Positions 23,820 through 31,831 of a DNA stretch of 64,000 bases are shown here, in pieces. Under the pieces are notes generated by a model, which had not been told where the DNA came from, did not search any database, and saw only the letters and a list, made by a program, of their open reading frames with translations. The position numbers and the translations under genes were made by a program. The first letter of the stretch is position 1; the number at the start of each line of letters is the position of its first letter. The stretch lies in the NCBI GenBank assembly GCA_934590165.1, contig CAKTOO010000002.1:62001-126000 (forward strand), in the 5' to 3' direction. This stretch comes from an uncultured Dysosmobacter sp. Its GTDB lineage: Bacteria > Bacillota > Clostridia > Oscillospirales > Oscillospiraceae.

Positions 23820-26195
23820 TTGGGTATTGAGAAATACAGAGTGCACGAGGTGGCGAAGGATTTCGGTCTGCCCACCAAGACGGTCACGGAGATCCTGACC
23901 AAATACGTGGCCGCTCCCAAAAACCATATGCAGGTCCTGTCGGATCACGAGCTGTCTGTGATCTTCGACTATCTGACCCAGCACAATCAGGTGGCCAACA
24001 TCCAGGTCATCTACGCCGACGCCTATCAGGAGAAGGCGAAGGAACCCCCCAAGGCCGCTCCCGCCGCCAAGCCGGCGGCCCAGCAGCCGGCGCAGCAGGC
24101 AAAACCCGCCCGTCAGGGCGGTCAGGGCGCTCCCGCCGCCAAGCCGGCGGCTCAGCAGCCCCAGCAGGCAAAGCCCGTCCAGAAGCCGGTGCAGCAGCCC
24201 ACCACCCGCGTCCCCCAGAAGAAGATCGTGGATACCCGCAAGGGCGGCGATGTGAACCTGGCCAAGTACGACGAGCGCCTAGAAGACCTGGGCGGCGAGC
24301 GCGGCGCGCGGATGCAGCAGAAGGGCGGCAAGGAAAAGTTCCGCAACAGCAATCAGCGCCGAGGCAACATGACCTTCTCCAACAAGCGCAAGCAGGATGA
24401 GGCCGAGCGGATGCGCAAGCTCCAGTTGGAGATCGCCAAGAAGGTGCCTCTGAAGGTCCAGATCCCCGACGAGATCAGTGTGGGCGAGCTGGCCAGCCGC
24501 ATGAAGAAGACCGGCGCCGAGGTGGTCAAGTGCCTGATGAAGAACGGCGTCATGGCCTCCCTCAGCCAGATCATCGACTTCGACACCGCCGCTATCATCG
24601 CCGAGGAGCTGGGCTGCAAGGTGGAGAAGGAAGTCGTGGTCACCATCGAGGAAAAGCTCATCGACGACCACGAGGATAAGCCGGAGGACCTGGTGCCCCG
24701 GGCTCCCGTCGTCGTTGTCATGGGCCATGTGGACCACGGCAAGACCTCCCTGCTGGACGCCGTGCGGAACACCAACGTGGCAGCCGGTGAGGCCGGCGGC
24801 ATCACCCAGCACATCGGCGCCTATCAGGTCCAGATCAACGGCAAGCCCATCACCTTCCTGGACACTCCGGGCCACGAGGCCTTCACCTCCATGCGCGCCC
24901 GCGGTGCCATGATCACCGATATCGCCATTTTGATGGTGGCCGCCGACGACGGCATCATGCCCCAGACGGTGGAGTCCATCAACCACGCCAAGGCCGCCAA
25001 TATCCCCATCATCGTGGCCGTCAACAAGATCGACAAGGAAAATGCCAACCCCGACCGCGTCATGCAGCAGCTGACGGAATATGGCCTTGTGCCCGAGGAG
25101 TGGGGCGGCGACACCATTGTTTGCAAGATCTCCGCCAAGAAGAACATCGGTATCGACAACCTGTTGGAGAACCTGGTGCTGCTGGCAGAGGTTCAGGAGC
25201 TGAAGGCCAACCCCAACCGCGCCGGACAGGGCACCGTCATTGAGGCCCGTCTGGACAAGGGCCGCGGCCCCGTCGCCACCCTTCTGGTGCAGAACGGTAC
25301 CCTGAAGCAGGGCGACATCATCATCGCCGGCACCGCCGTGGGCCGTGTCCGCACCATGACTGACTACAAGGGCGCCCGTCTGACGGAAGCCGGTCCCTCC
25401 GTTCCCGTGGAGATCGCCGGCCTTTCCGAGGCGCCCACCGCCGGCAGCCCCTTCTTCGCCGTGGCCGACGAGCGCATGGCCCGTGAGCTGGTGGAGCAGC
25501 GCAAGGCCGAGGAGAAGGCCAAGGCCGCCGCGCCGGTGCAGAAGGTGTCTCTGGAGAACCTGTTCGACCAGATCCAGGCCGGCGAGCGCAAGGAGTTGGC
25601 CCTGATCGTCAAGGCTGACGTCCAGGGCTCCGTGGAGGCGGTGAAGGCCTCTTTGGAAAAGCTCTCCAACGACGAGGTCAACGTCCGTGTCATCCACGGC
25701 GGCGTGGGCGCCATCAACGAGTCCGACGTCATGCTGGCCGCCTCCTCCAACGCCATCATCGTGGGCTTCAACGTCCGCCCCGATGCCGCCGCCCGCGACG
25801 GCGCCCAGCGTCAGAACGTGGATATGCGGATGTACCGGGTCATCTATGACTGCATCGACGAGATCGAAGCCGCCATGAAGGGTATGCTGGCTCCCAAGTA
25901 CCGGGAGGTGGTCCTGGGCCACGCGGAGGTCCGCCAGACCTACAAGGTCTCCGGTGTGGGCACCATCGCCGGCTGCTATGTGCTGGACGGCAAGATCGTC
26001 CGGGCCTGCTCCGTCCGGGTGGTCCGGGACGGCATCGTTATCCACGAGGGCAGCCTGGCCTCCTTGAAGCGGTTCAAGGACGATGCCAAAGAGGTCGTCC
26101 AGCGCTTTGAGTGCGGCCTGACCGTGGAGAAGTTTAATGATATCAAGGAAGGCGACATTATTGAAGGCTTCACCATGGAGGAAGTTCCCCAGTAA
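23820..26195 (+). CDS. infB: Translation initiation factor IF-2
   Basis: 791-residue GTPase that brings initiator tRNA to the 30S subunit. N-terminal IF2_N segment (KYRVHEVAKDFGLPTKTVTEIL), an Ala/Gln/Lys/Pro-rich linker (about 75-150), a second IF2_N-like region (about 215-265), G domain (about 300-470) with GHVDHGKT, DTPGHEAF and NKID, then domains II-IV ending in the fMet-tRNA-binding part. The start is TTG 23820 with GAGGTG six bases upstream. The last 47 bp of the gene are repeated 218 bp downstream with only two synonymous changes, see the repeat entry. Confidence 0.97.
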   Translation: MGIEKYRVHEVAKDFGLPTKTVTEILTKYVAAPKNHMQVLSDHELSVIFDYLTQHNQVANIQVIYADAYQEKAKEPPKAAPAAKPAAQQPAQQAKPARQGGQGAPAAKPAAQQPQQAKPVQKPVQQPTTRVPQKKIVDTRKGGDVNLAKYDERLEDLGGERGARMQQKGGKEKFRNSNQRRGNMTFSNKRKQDEAERMRKLQLEIAKKVPLKVQIPDEISVGELASRMKKTGAEVVKCLMKNGVMASLSQIIDFDTAAIIAEELGCKVEKEVVVTIEEKLIDDHEDKPEDLVPRAPVVVVMGHVDHGKTSLLDAVRNTNVAAGEAGGITQHIGAYQVQINGKPITFLDTPGHEAFTSMRARGAMITDIAILMVAADDGIMPQTVESINHAKAANIPIIVAVNKIDKENANPDRVMQQLTEYGLVPEEWGGDTIVCKISAKKNIGIDNLLENLVLLAEVQELKANPNRAGQGTVIEARLDKGRGPVATLLVQNGTLKQGDIIIAGTAVGRVRTMTDYKGARLTEAGPSVPVEIAGLSEAPTAGSPFFAVADERMARELVEQRKAEEKAKAAAPVQKVSLENLFDQIQAGERKELALIVKADVQGSVEAVKASLEKLSNDEVNVRVIHGGVGAINESDVMLAASSNAIIVGFNVRPDAAARDGAQRQNVDMRMYRVIYDCIDEIEAAMKGMLAPKYREVVLGHAEVRQTYKVSGVGTIAGCYVLDGKIVRACSVRVVRDGIVIHEGSLASLKRFKDDAKEVVQRFECGLTVEKFNDIKEGDIIEGFTMEEVPQ

Positions 26196-26414
26196 CTTCT
26201 GCCGCGTTCCGCCGCCCCTTTCCTTCCAGTCGCCTTCCTGAGCCGCAAAGCGGCTTCCCGCGCCAGCGGGTCCAAGTGTTTTGCAATGCAAAACCTTGGC
26301 GTGGGACAATTCATTTGTCCCGCGCAAGTCCCTGTTTGGGTCCCCATGAAATAAAATTTCATGGGGCAGGCGATATTATCGAAGGCTTCACCATGGAGGA
26401 AGTTCCCCAGTAAC
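26150..26414. repeat. infB-tail duplication around a palindromic insertion
   Basis: The 47 bp 26150-26196 (end of infB with its stop) return at 26368-26414 with two differences, both at third codon positions (GAC/GAT, ATT/ATC). Between them lie 172 bp made almost only of hairpins: AGCCGC/GCGGCT (26241-26255), CCCGC/GCGGG (26257-26270), CCAAG-N-GTTTTGC/GCAAAAC-CTTGG (26272-26299), GGGACAA/TTGTCCC near 26303-26321, and CCCCATGAAAT/ATTTCATGGGG (26342-26366). No gene is visible. The second copy is continuous with the rbfA leader and so looks like the original gene end; the insertion brought or created a second, now functional, end. Confidence 0.8.
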
Positions 26415-26428
26415 GCAAATACTAAAGC

Positions 26429-26467
26429 CCGGGGCGGCGACCGCGTCGCCGTCTCGGTTCTTTTTTA
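26429..26467 (+). terminator. Hairpin with T-tract before rbfA
   Basis: GGCGGCGAC-CGC-GTCGCCGTC core stem followed by TTCTTTTTT at 26458-26466, 23 bases before rbfA. It may act as a partial terminator within the operon. Confidence 0.55.
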
Positions 26468-26489
26468 CCTTTAGAAAGGAGGCCTATTC

Positions 26490-26882
26490 ATGCCCAGCAA
26501 TCGAATCGGCCGTATCAACGAAGAGATCCAGCGGGAGCTGGCTGACCAGCTCCGCCGCTTAAAAGACCCCCGTGTTTCCTCCGGTATGGTCTCCATCATC
26601 CGGGTGGACACCACCGGGGACCTGCGCTATGCCCGAGTATATGTCAGTGCCCTGGACAAGAGCCGGGAAAAGGAGGTCCTGAAGGGTCTCAAGTCCGCCT
26701 CCGGCTTTTTGCGCCGGGAGCTGGGCCGGGCTTTGCAGCTGCGCTACACGCCGGAGCTGCAATTTATCGCCGATGACTCCATCCAGCACGGCGCCCACAT
26801 TCTGGAGGTCCTGCGGGACCCCAGCAAGGTCAAGCCCGTCAATCCCGATAACGACGCCGTTCTGCCGGACGAGGAGGCGTAA
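26490..26882 (+). CDS. rbfA: Ribosome-binding factor A
   Basis: 130 residues, KH-like fold, binds the 30S subunit late in assembly. Family motifs are NRIGRINEEIQRELADQLRRLKDPRVS, TGDLRYARVYVSAL, and SGFLRRELGRALQLRYTPELQFIADDSI. SD AAAGGAGG with ATG. Follows infB after the palindromic insertion, and is followed three bases later by the DHH phosphoesterase gene. Confidence 0.96.
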   Translation: MPSNRIGRINEEIQRELADQLRRLKDPRVSSGMVSIIRVDTTGDLRYARVYVSALDKSREKEVLKGLKSASGFLRRELGRALQLRYTPELQFIADDSIQHGAHILEVLRDPSKVKPVNPDNDAVLPDEEA

Positions 26883-26885
26883 GCC

Positions 26886-27842
26886 ATGCTGACCGTTTCC
26901 GAGACCGCGGATTTGCTGCGGAGCTTTGATCGTGTACTGATTTTGACCCATGTCCGCCCCGACGGTGACACCGTGGGCTGCGCCGCCGCCCTGTGCGCCG
27001 GATTGCGGGCCCTGGGCAAAACGGCATATCTCCTGCCCAATCCGGAGCTGACCGCCACCACCGCCCCTTATGCCAAGCCCTACGAGGCTCCGGCGGACTT
27101 TTTGCCGGACAAGGTGGTGTCCACGGACATCGCCACTTTGGGCCTGCTGCCGGAAAACGCCAAGGCTTATGCCGGCCGCATCGATCTTGCCATTGACCAC
27201 CATCCTTCTTTCGAGCACTTCGGCGCGGCCAACATCGTCCGTCCGGAGGCGGCGGCCTGCGGCGAGCTGATGTACAGCATTTTGGCCCATCTGGGCCCCA
27301 TCACGGCGGAAATGGCCCTGCCGCTGTACGTGGCCGTGTCCACGGACACCGGCTGTTTTGCCTACGGCAACACCACTTCCAACACCCACGCGGTGGCGGC
27401 GGCCCTCATGGCCACCGGCATCGACTATCACACCGTCAACAAGGTGTTTTTCCGCACCAAGAGCCGCAAGCGGATGCAGCTGGAGGGCGCCATGCTCTCC
27501 ACAGCGGAGTTCTATGACCGTGACCGGGTGGCGGTGCTGTCCGTGCCCATGTCCCTGATGGAAAAGGTGTCCGCCACGGAAAGCGATGCCGAGGACCTCT
27601 CCGCCCTGGGCGGTCAGATAGAAGGCGTGGACTGCGCCATCACCATGCGGGAGCTGCGGCCGGATGTCTGGAAGATGTCCGTCCGCACCGGCGCCCGGGT
27701 GAACGCCACCCAGGTGTGCCGGATGCTGGGCGGCGGCGGCCACGCGGCGGCGGCCGGCTGCACGGTGGAGGCCCCCTGGGCCGAAGCCAAGAGGCAGATC
27801 CTGGCGGCGGTGGCCCAGACGGCGCCGGACTACGAAAGCTGA
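26886..27842 (+). CDS. nrnA: DHH-family oligoribonuclease/pAp phosphatase (NrnA-like)
   Basis: 318 residues. DHH domain with THVRPDGDTVGCAAAL, STDIATLG, and IDHHPSFEHFG that hold two Mn ions, and DHHA1 domain ending GGGGHAAAAGC that binds the substrate. NrnA degrades nano-RNA and 3'-phosphoadenosine 5'-phosphate. Position between rbfA and truB is the conserved one. ATG 26886 lies three bases after the rbfA stop. Confidence 0.93.
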   Translation: MLTVSETADLLRSFDRVLILTHVRPDGDTVGCAAALCAGLRALGKTAYLLPNPELTATTAPYAKPYEAPADFLPDKVVSTDIATLGLLPENAKAYAGRIDLAIDHHPSFEHFGAANIVRPEAAACGELMYSILAHLGPITAEMALPLYVAVSTDTGCFAYGNTTSNTHAVAAALMATGIDYHTVNKVFFRTKSRKRMQLEGAMLSTAEFYDRDRVAVLSVPMSLMEKVSATESDAEDLSALGGQIEGVDCAITMRELRPDVWKMSVRTGARVNATQVCRMLGGGGHAAAAGCTVEAPWAEAKRQILAAVAQTAPDYES

Positions 27843-27850
27843 GGTGTCCC

Positions 27851-28717
27851 ATGCCCAACGGCATCCTCATCATTGATAAGCCCGAAAATTGGACTTCCAT
27901 GGATGTGTGCGCCAAGATCCGGGGCATACTCCATGAAAAGCGGGTGGGCCATGGCGGTACTCTGGACCCCATGGCCACTGGCGTGCTACCGGTGTTCGTG
28001 GGACAGGCCACCCGGGCGGTGGAGTTTGCGGAAAACAGCCGCAAGGAATATGTGGCCGGACTGCGTCTGGGCCAGGTGACCAATACTCAGGACATCTCCG
28101 GTGAAATCCTGGAGACCCGGCCCGTCACCGTGTCCCGGGCGGAAGTAGAGGCCGCCATGACCCGTTTTCTGGGGCTCATCCAACAGGTCCCGCCCATGTA
28201 CTCCGCCATCAAGATCAACGGGCAAAAGCTCTATGACCTGGCCCGAAAGGGCCAGGAGGTGGCCCGGAAACCCCGGAGCATCACCATTTACGAGCTGGAG
28301 CTTTTGGAGCAAGCCAGCGAGACGGATTACGTTTTCCGCTGCGTCTGCTCCAAGGGCACCTATATCCGCACCCTCTGCCATGATATCGGCGGTGCCTTAG
28401 GCTGCGGCGGCACGCTGTACTCCCTCCGCCGCACCATGGCCGCCGGATACACCCTGGCCCAGGCCGTCACGCTGGAAGATGTGCAGGAAAAGGGCGACGC
28501 CCTGCTCCTGCCCACGGACAGCCTGTTTGCCCGCTACCCGGCGGTGACCGTCCGGTCGGACAAGCAGGAAAAGCGGGTCCGCTGCGGAAACCCCATCGCG
28601 CTTCCCGGCACGCCAGACGGCACTTACCGCGTCTGTGGACGGAACGGCACGTTTTTGTGCCTGTCCCGAGCCGAAGGCGGCACACTGACATCCATCAAGA
28701 ATTTCTTTGGAGCGTAA
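27851..28717 (+). CDS. truB: tRNA pseudouridine(55) synthase
   Basis: 288 residues, makes pseudouridine 55 in the T-loop of tRNAs. The catalytic aspartate is in GGTLDPMATGVL; other blocks are NGILIIDKPENWTSMDV, QVPPMYSAIKINGQKLYDLARKG and KGTYIRTLCHDIG. The ATG at 27851 follows the nrnA stop by eight bases with GAGGTG as SD. A C-terminal PUA-like domain is present (about 230-288). Its stop precedes ribF by four bases. Confidence 0.96.
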   Translation: MPNGILIIDKPENWTSMDVCAKIRGILHEKRVGHGGTLDPMATGVLPVFVGQATRAVEFAENSRKEYVAGLRLGQVTNTQDISGEILETRPVTVSRAEVEAAMTRFLGLIQQVPPMYSAIKINGQKLYDLARKGQEVARKPRSITIYELELLEQASETDYVFRCVCSKGTYIRTLCHDIGGALGCGGTLYSLRRTMAAGYTLAQAVTLEDVQEKGDALLLPTDSLFARYPAVTVRSDKQEKRVRCGNPIALPGTPDGTYRVCGRNGTFLCLSRAEGGTLTSIKNFFGA

Positions 28718-28721
28718 CGCC

Positions 28722-29630
28722 ATGTCCATCAAGGAAAAAGTCATTGCCCTGGGCTTCTTCGACGGAGTCCATCTGGGCCACGCCGCCCTGCTGCGGCGCA
28801 CCGTGGAGGTCGCAGCCCAGCGGGGCGTCACACCGGCGGTGTTCACCTTTGACCGGCCGCCGAAGGAAGTGCTCACCGGCATTCCCTGCCCCCTCATCAA
28901 CTCTCCGGAGGACCGGCGGGAACTGGTACGCCGGCTGTACGGCATTCAGGAGGTCATCATGGTCCCCTTTGACCGGGAGATGATGACCACTCCCTGGGAT
29001 AAATTCGTCACCGACATTCTGGTGGACCGGTACCATGCGGTCCATCTGGTGGCAGGCCACGACCACCACTTCGGTCATAAAAATCAGGGCTCCCCGGAAC
29101 TGCTGATGGAAAAATGCGCGGAACTGGGCCTTGGCTGCGATATCATCCCCAAGGTGGAGGTGGGCGGCATCACCGTCAGCTCCACCTACATCCGCCGCCT
29201 GGTGGAGCTGGGCCAAATCAGCCGGGCAAACCGTTTCCTGGGCCACCCCCACACCCTGACGGGCTCTGTCCGCCATGGGCGGGGCATCGGTTCCTCCCGC
29301 CTGTATCCCACCGCCAACCTCATCATTCCGCCTCATGTGCTGGTGCCCAGCCACGGTGTATACGTGACCCGGGCCACACTGCCGGACGGTACTGGCTACG
29401 CTGCCGTCACCAATGTGGGCACCCGGCCCACGGTAAACAACGGCACGGATGTCACCGTGGAGGCCTGCCTGCTGGATTTTGAGGGAGACCTGTACGGAAA
29501 GACGCTGCGCCTGGAGTTTTTCGAGCACCTGCGGGACGAGGTCCGTTTCGACTCTCTGGACGCTTTGAAAGCCCAGATCGCCGCCGACGCGGAAGCCACC
29601 CGGCGGTATTTCACAGCAGCCAACAACTAA
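28722..29630 (+). CDS. ribF: Bifunctional riboflavin kinase/FAD synthetase
   Basis: 302 residues. FAD synthetase part (about 1-155) with LGFFDGVHLGHAALL, HDHHFG and SSTYIRRLV; riboflavin kinase part (about 165-295) with TGSVRHGRGIGSSRLYPTANL and the substrate-binding TNVGTRPTVNN. It supplies FMN and FAD, which the ApbE-dependent cluster and the flavodoxins in this window need. ATG 28722 has GGAG nine bases upstream; a TTG five codons earlier overlaps truB and is less likely. Its transcriptional terminator has been split by the mobile element that follows. Confidence 0.95.
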   Translation: MSIKEKVIALGFFDGVHLGHAALLRRTVEVAAQRGVTPAVFTFDRPPKEVLTGIPCPLINSPEDRRELVRRLYGIQEVIMVPFDREMMTTPWDKFVTDILVDRYHAVHLVAGHDHHFGHKNQGSPELLMEKCAELGLGCDIIPKVEVGGITVSSTYIRRLVELGQISRANRFLGHPHTLTGSVRHGRGIGSSRLYPTANLIIPPHVLVPSHGVYVTRATLPDGTGYAAVTNVGTRPTVNNGTDVTVEACLLDFEGDLYGKTLRLEFFEHLRDEVRFDSLDALKAQIAADAEATRRYFTAANN

Positions 29631-29636
29631 CAGGCC

Positions 29637-29650
29637 AAAACGGCAGACGC
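29637..29650 (+). terminator. Left arm of the split ribF terminator
   Basis: AAAACGGCAGACGC starts 7 bases after the ribF stop. Its exact reverse complement is found at 48936-48949, 19.3 kb away, on the far side of the element. Together they form a 14-bp stem with A-tract and T-tract, the native bidirectional terminator. Confidence 0.8.
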
Positions 29651-29717
29651 TTTCTCCGGCGTTTCATAGGGACAATTTGTGAACCTACCCCAATAAGTTA
29701 ATATTTGTTTCTGTGGA

Positions 29718-29749
29718 GGGAGACTGTGTTTCGGCACAGCCTCCCTTTT
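29718..29749 (+). terminator. Terminator just inside the left end of the element
   Basis: GGGAGACTGTG (29718-29728) and CACAGCCTCCC (29735-29745) form an 11-bp stem with one G-U pair, followed on the plus strand by TTTTC. It would stop ribF read-through that the broken native terminator no longer stops. Confidence 0.65.
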
Positions 29750-29753
29750 CTGT

Positions 29754-31433
29754 TTATGCGACCTCAACGGGTACCTGCTCAGCCACAGCCTCGGCCATGC
29801 TCTGAGGCAGTTCATCCACCAGGCCGATGTCACGGTAGTAGATACGTACCTCCTGCGGTGCTGTGCGGGAGTATTTCTCCGCACGCTCTCCGACCTCTAC
29901 CCGCTTGATGAAGATGTGCAGGATCTCAGAGGTCAGCTCCGGGATCTCACTGTACCGTTTGGCGTTCTCGATGAACCGGGCGATGTTGGAGCTGGAGTCT
30001 TTCAGTTCCTGAAGCCGTGCTTCCATAGCAGGAAGCTGCTCCTGGATTTCTTTCTGCTCGGTGGTATACTCCTGAGAGAGGATGCGGTACTGCTCGTCCA
30101 GGATACGGCCAAGGACGCTGTCCTCGTAAAGCCGTTTGAACAGCTTTGTCAGATCGGCCTGGCGCTTCTGCATGGTGTCGATCTTCTTCTGGAGCATTGC
30201 GATCTCCTGCTGGGCTTCCTTGCCCTGCTTCTTTCGAATGTGCTCCGCAAATCGCAATTCATTTTGACGGGCGAAGTGCGTGACGCGGCGGATGTCATCC
30301 AGAATGATGGCACTGAGTTCCTGTTCCCGGATGTAGTGGCCGGAGCAGACATCCTTGCCTTTCTTCTTGTAGGTGGAACACATGAAGTTGTTCTTCATCG
30401 CATCCATAGTGTGCGCCCGATGCAGCACCATCGTGCCGCCACAGTCCAGGCAGTAGACCAATCCAGAGAAGATATTCTGTTCGGCCATATTTGCTCTGCG
30501 CCGTTTGTGTTTGCGGATGTCCTGTACGATCTCCCAGGTCTGCTGGGTGACGAGTGCTTCATGGGTATTCTCGAAGCGAAGCTGCTCAGATTCCGGACGC
30601 TCGATACGCTTCTTGTTTTTGAAGGACAGCGTGGTGGACTTCAGGTTGATGGTGTGGCCCAGATAAGTCTCGTCTTCCAGAATGCCAGCGACGGTTTTGG
30701 TCGACCAGTTGTACGGCTCAGTGATATCCACTCCGGTCAGCTCTACCCCATACTTTTGGTAGTAGAAATAACCGGGCGTAGGAATCTTGTCTTTTTTGAG
30801 CTGCTTTGCAATCTGCGAGGGTCCCTTTCCGGAAACACAGAGATTGAAGATATAGCGTACCACCGGAGCAGTTTCAGGGTCAGGTACCATATGCCGCTTG
30901 GGGTCCGCCGGGTCCTTCATATACCCGTAGCGGGGACGGGAGGAAACTCTGGCACCAGTCTCAGCCTTGAGCCGAACTACGGAGCGGCCTTTCTTACTGC
31001 AGTCCTTGGCATAGAATTCATTCATGAGATTCCGGAAGGGTGTGAAGTCGTTGGTGGACTCGTACAGACTGTCCACGCCATCGTTGACGGCGATGAAGCG
31101 CACACCGTAGCTGGGGAAGATGAGTTCGGTGTACTGTCCCACCTGAAGGTACTCGCGGCCCAGCCGGGACATGTCCTTCACGATAAGGGTTTCCACCTGA
31201 CCGTTTTCCATCAGCTCCATGACCTGCTGCCAACCGGGGCGGTTGAAGTTGGTCCCGGAGTAGCCATCGTCATACAGGAATAGGGTGTTCGTGAAGCCTT
31301 TCTCAGCAGCGTACTTCTCCAGCAGAAGCTTCTGATTCTGGATGCTGTTGGAGTCATCCGTCTTGTTCGTTTTCTGTGTGTCCTCCTGGCTCAGTCGGCC
31401 ATAGAGGATGGTGTATTTTTCGTTGCTTGCCAT
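29754..31433 (-). CDS. Large serine recombinase of the TnpX type
   Basis: 559 residues. Resolvase domain at the N-terminus with catalytic serine in LYGRLSQED (S15), DDGYSGTNFNRPGW and VKDMSRLGR; recombinase domain (about 190-300); zinc ribbon with LVYCLDCGGTMVLHR and CSTYKKKGKDVC; long coiled coil (about 385-470). This family inserts and excises Tn4451-like elements through a circular intermediate without host factors. The ATG at 31433 has AAGGAG five bases upstream. It lies at the left end of the element and reads toward it, the normal place for these enzymes. Confidence 0.93.
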   Translation of the reverse strand: MASNEKYTILYGRLSQEDTQKTNKTDDSNSIQNQKLLLEKYAAEKGFTNTLFLYDDGYSGTNFNRPGWQQVMELMENGQVETLIVKDMSRLGREYLQVGQYTELIFPSYGVRFIAVNDGVDSLYESTNDFTPFRNLMNEFYAKDCSKKGRSVVRLKAETGARVSSRPRYGYMKDPADPKRHMVPDPETAPVVRYIFNLCVSGKGPSQIAKQLKKDKIPTPGYFYYQKYGVELTGVDITEPYNWSTKTVAGILEDETYLGHTINLKSTTLSFKNKKRIERPESEQLRFENTHEALVTQQTWEIVQDIRKHKRRRANMAEQNIFSGLVYCLDCGGTMVLHRAHTMDAMKNNFMCSTYKKKGKDVCSGHYIREQELSAIILDDIRRVTHFARQNELRFAEHIRKKQGKEAQQEIAMLQKKIDTMQKRQADLTKLFKRLYEDSVLGRILDEQYRILSQEYTTEQKEIQEQLPAMEARLQELKDSSSNIARFIENAKRYSEIPELTSEILHIFIKRVEVGERAEKYSRTAPQEVRIYYRDIGLVDELPQSMAEAVAEQVPVEVA

Positions 31434-31503
31434 TGTGACTCCTTTCCGGGCAAGCCGATACGGTAACAACAAACATACCGTATCTCCTGCCCAAAGTCTA
31501 TTC

Positions 31504-31782
31504 TTAATTCGTATCTTTTTTCAAATCACTATCGATAACATGGAGCATCTGCTCTGTAGGAGTCTTTGCTTTCTCTGCGTTGGAAAGGATGGAACGAATG
31601 AGGAATCTTCTCTCACCCACGATCATCTCACGGTGCAGTTCCAAGCCCTTGTCTGTATGCCAATAGGAAGTGTCACGGAAAATAGGTGTGACCGCATTTT
31701 CATCACGGCGGGCAACAACGCGCTCAGGGATATACCCGCCAAGGATACCAGTATCTCGATAGATCTCGTATTCGCTTTTCAT
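31504..31782 (-). CDS. Small element-borne hypothetical protein
   Basis: 92 residues starting MKSEYEIYRDTGILGGYIPERVVARRDENAVTP... with SD AAAGGAG four bases before the ATG at 31782. Not a family I can name. It has a mixed charged sequence with no membrane segment or cysteine motif. Its place between the relaxase and the recombinase, and the clean ribosome-binding site, support a real gene, possibly an accessory of recombination or mobilisation. Confidence 0.6.
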   Translation of the reverse strand: MKSEYEIYRDTGILGGYIPERVVARRDENAVTPIFRDTSYWHTDKGLELHREMIVGERRFLIRSILSNAEKAKTPTEQMLHVIDSDLKKDTN

Positions 31783-31831
31783 GAAGCTCCTTTCTCCCGA
31801 AACCAATTCGGGCAACAAAAATAGCAGACCG

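Noticed and set aside
24279..26327. 682-codon minus-strand open frame
   Set aside because: Antisense to infB, rich in His, Gly and Asp as expected from reverse reading of GC-rich codons.
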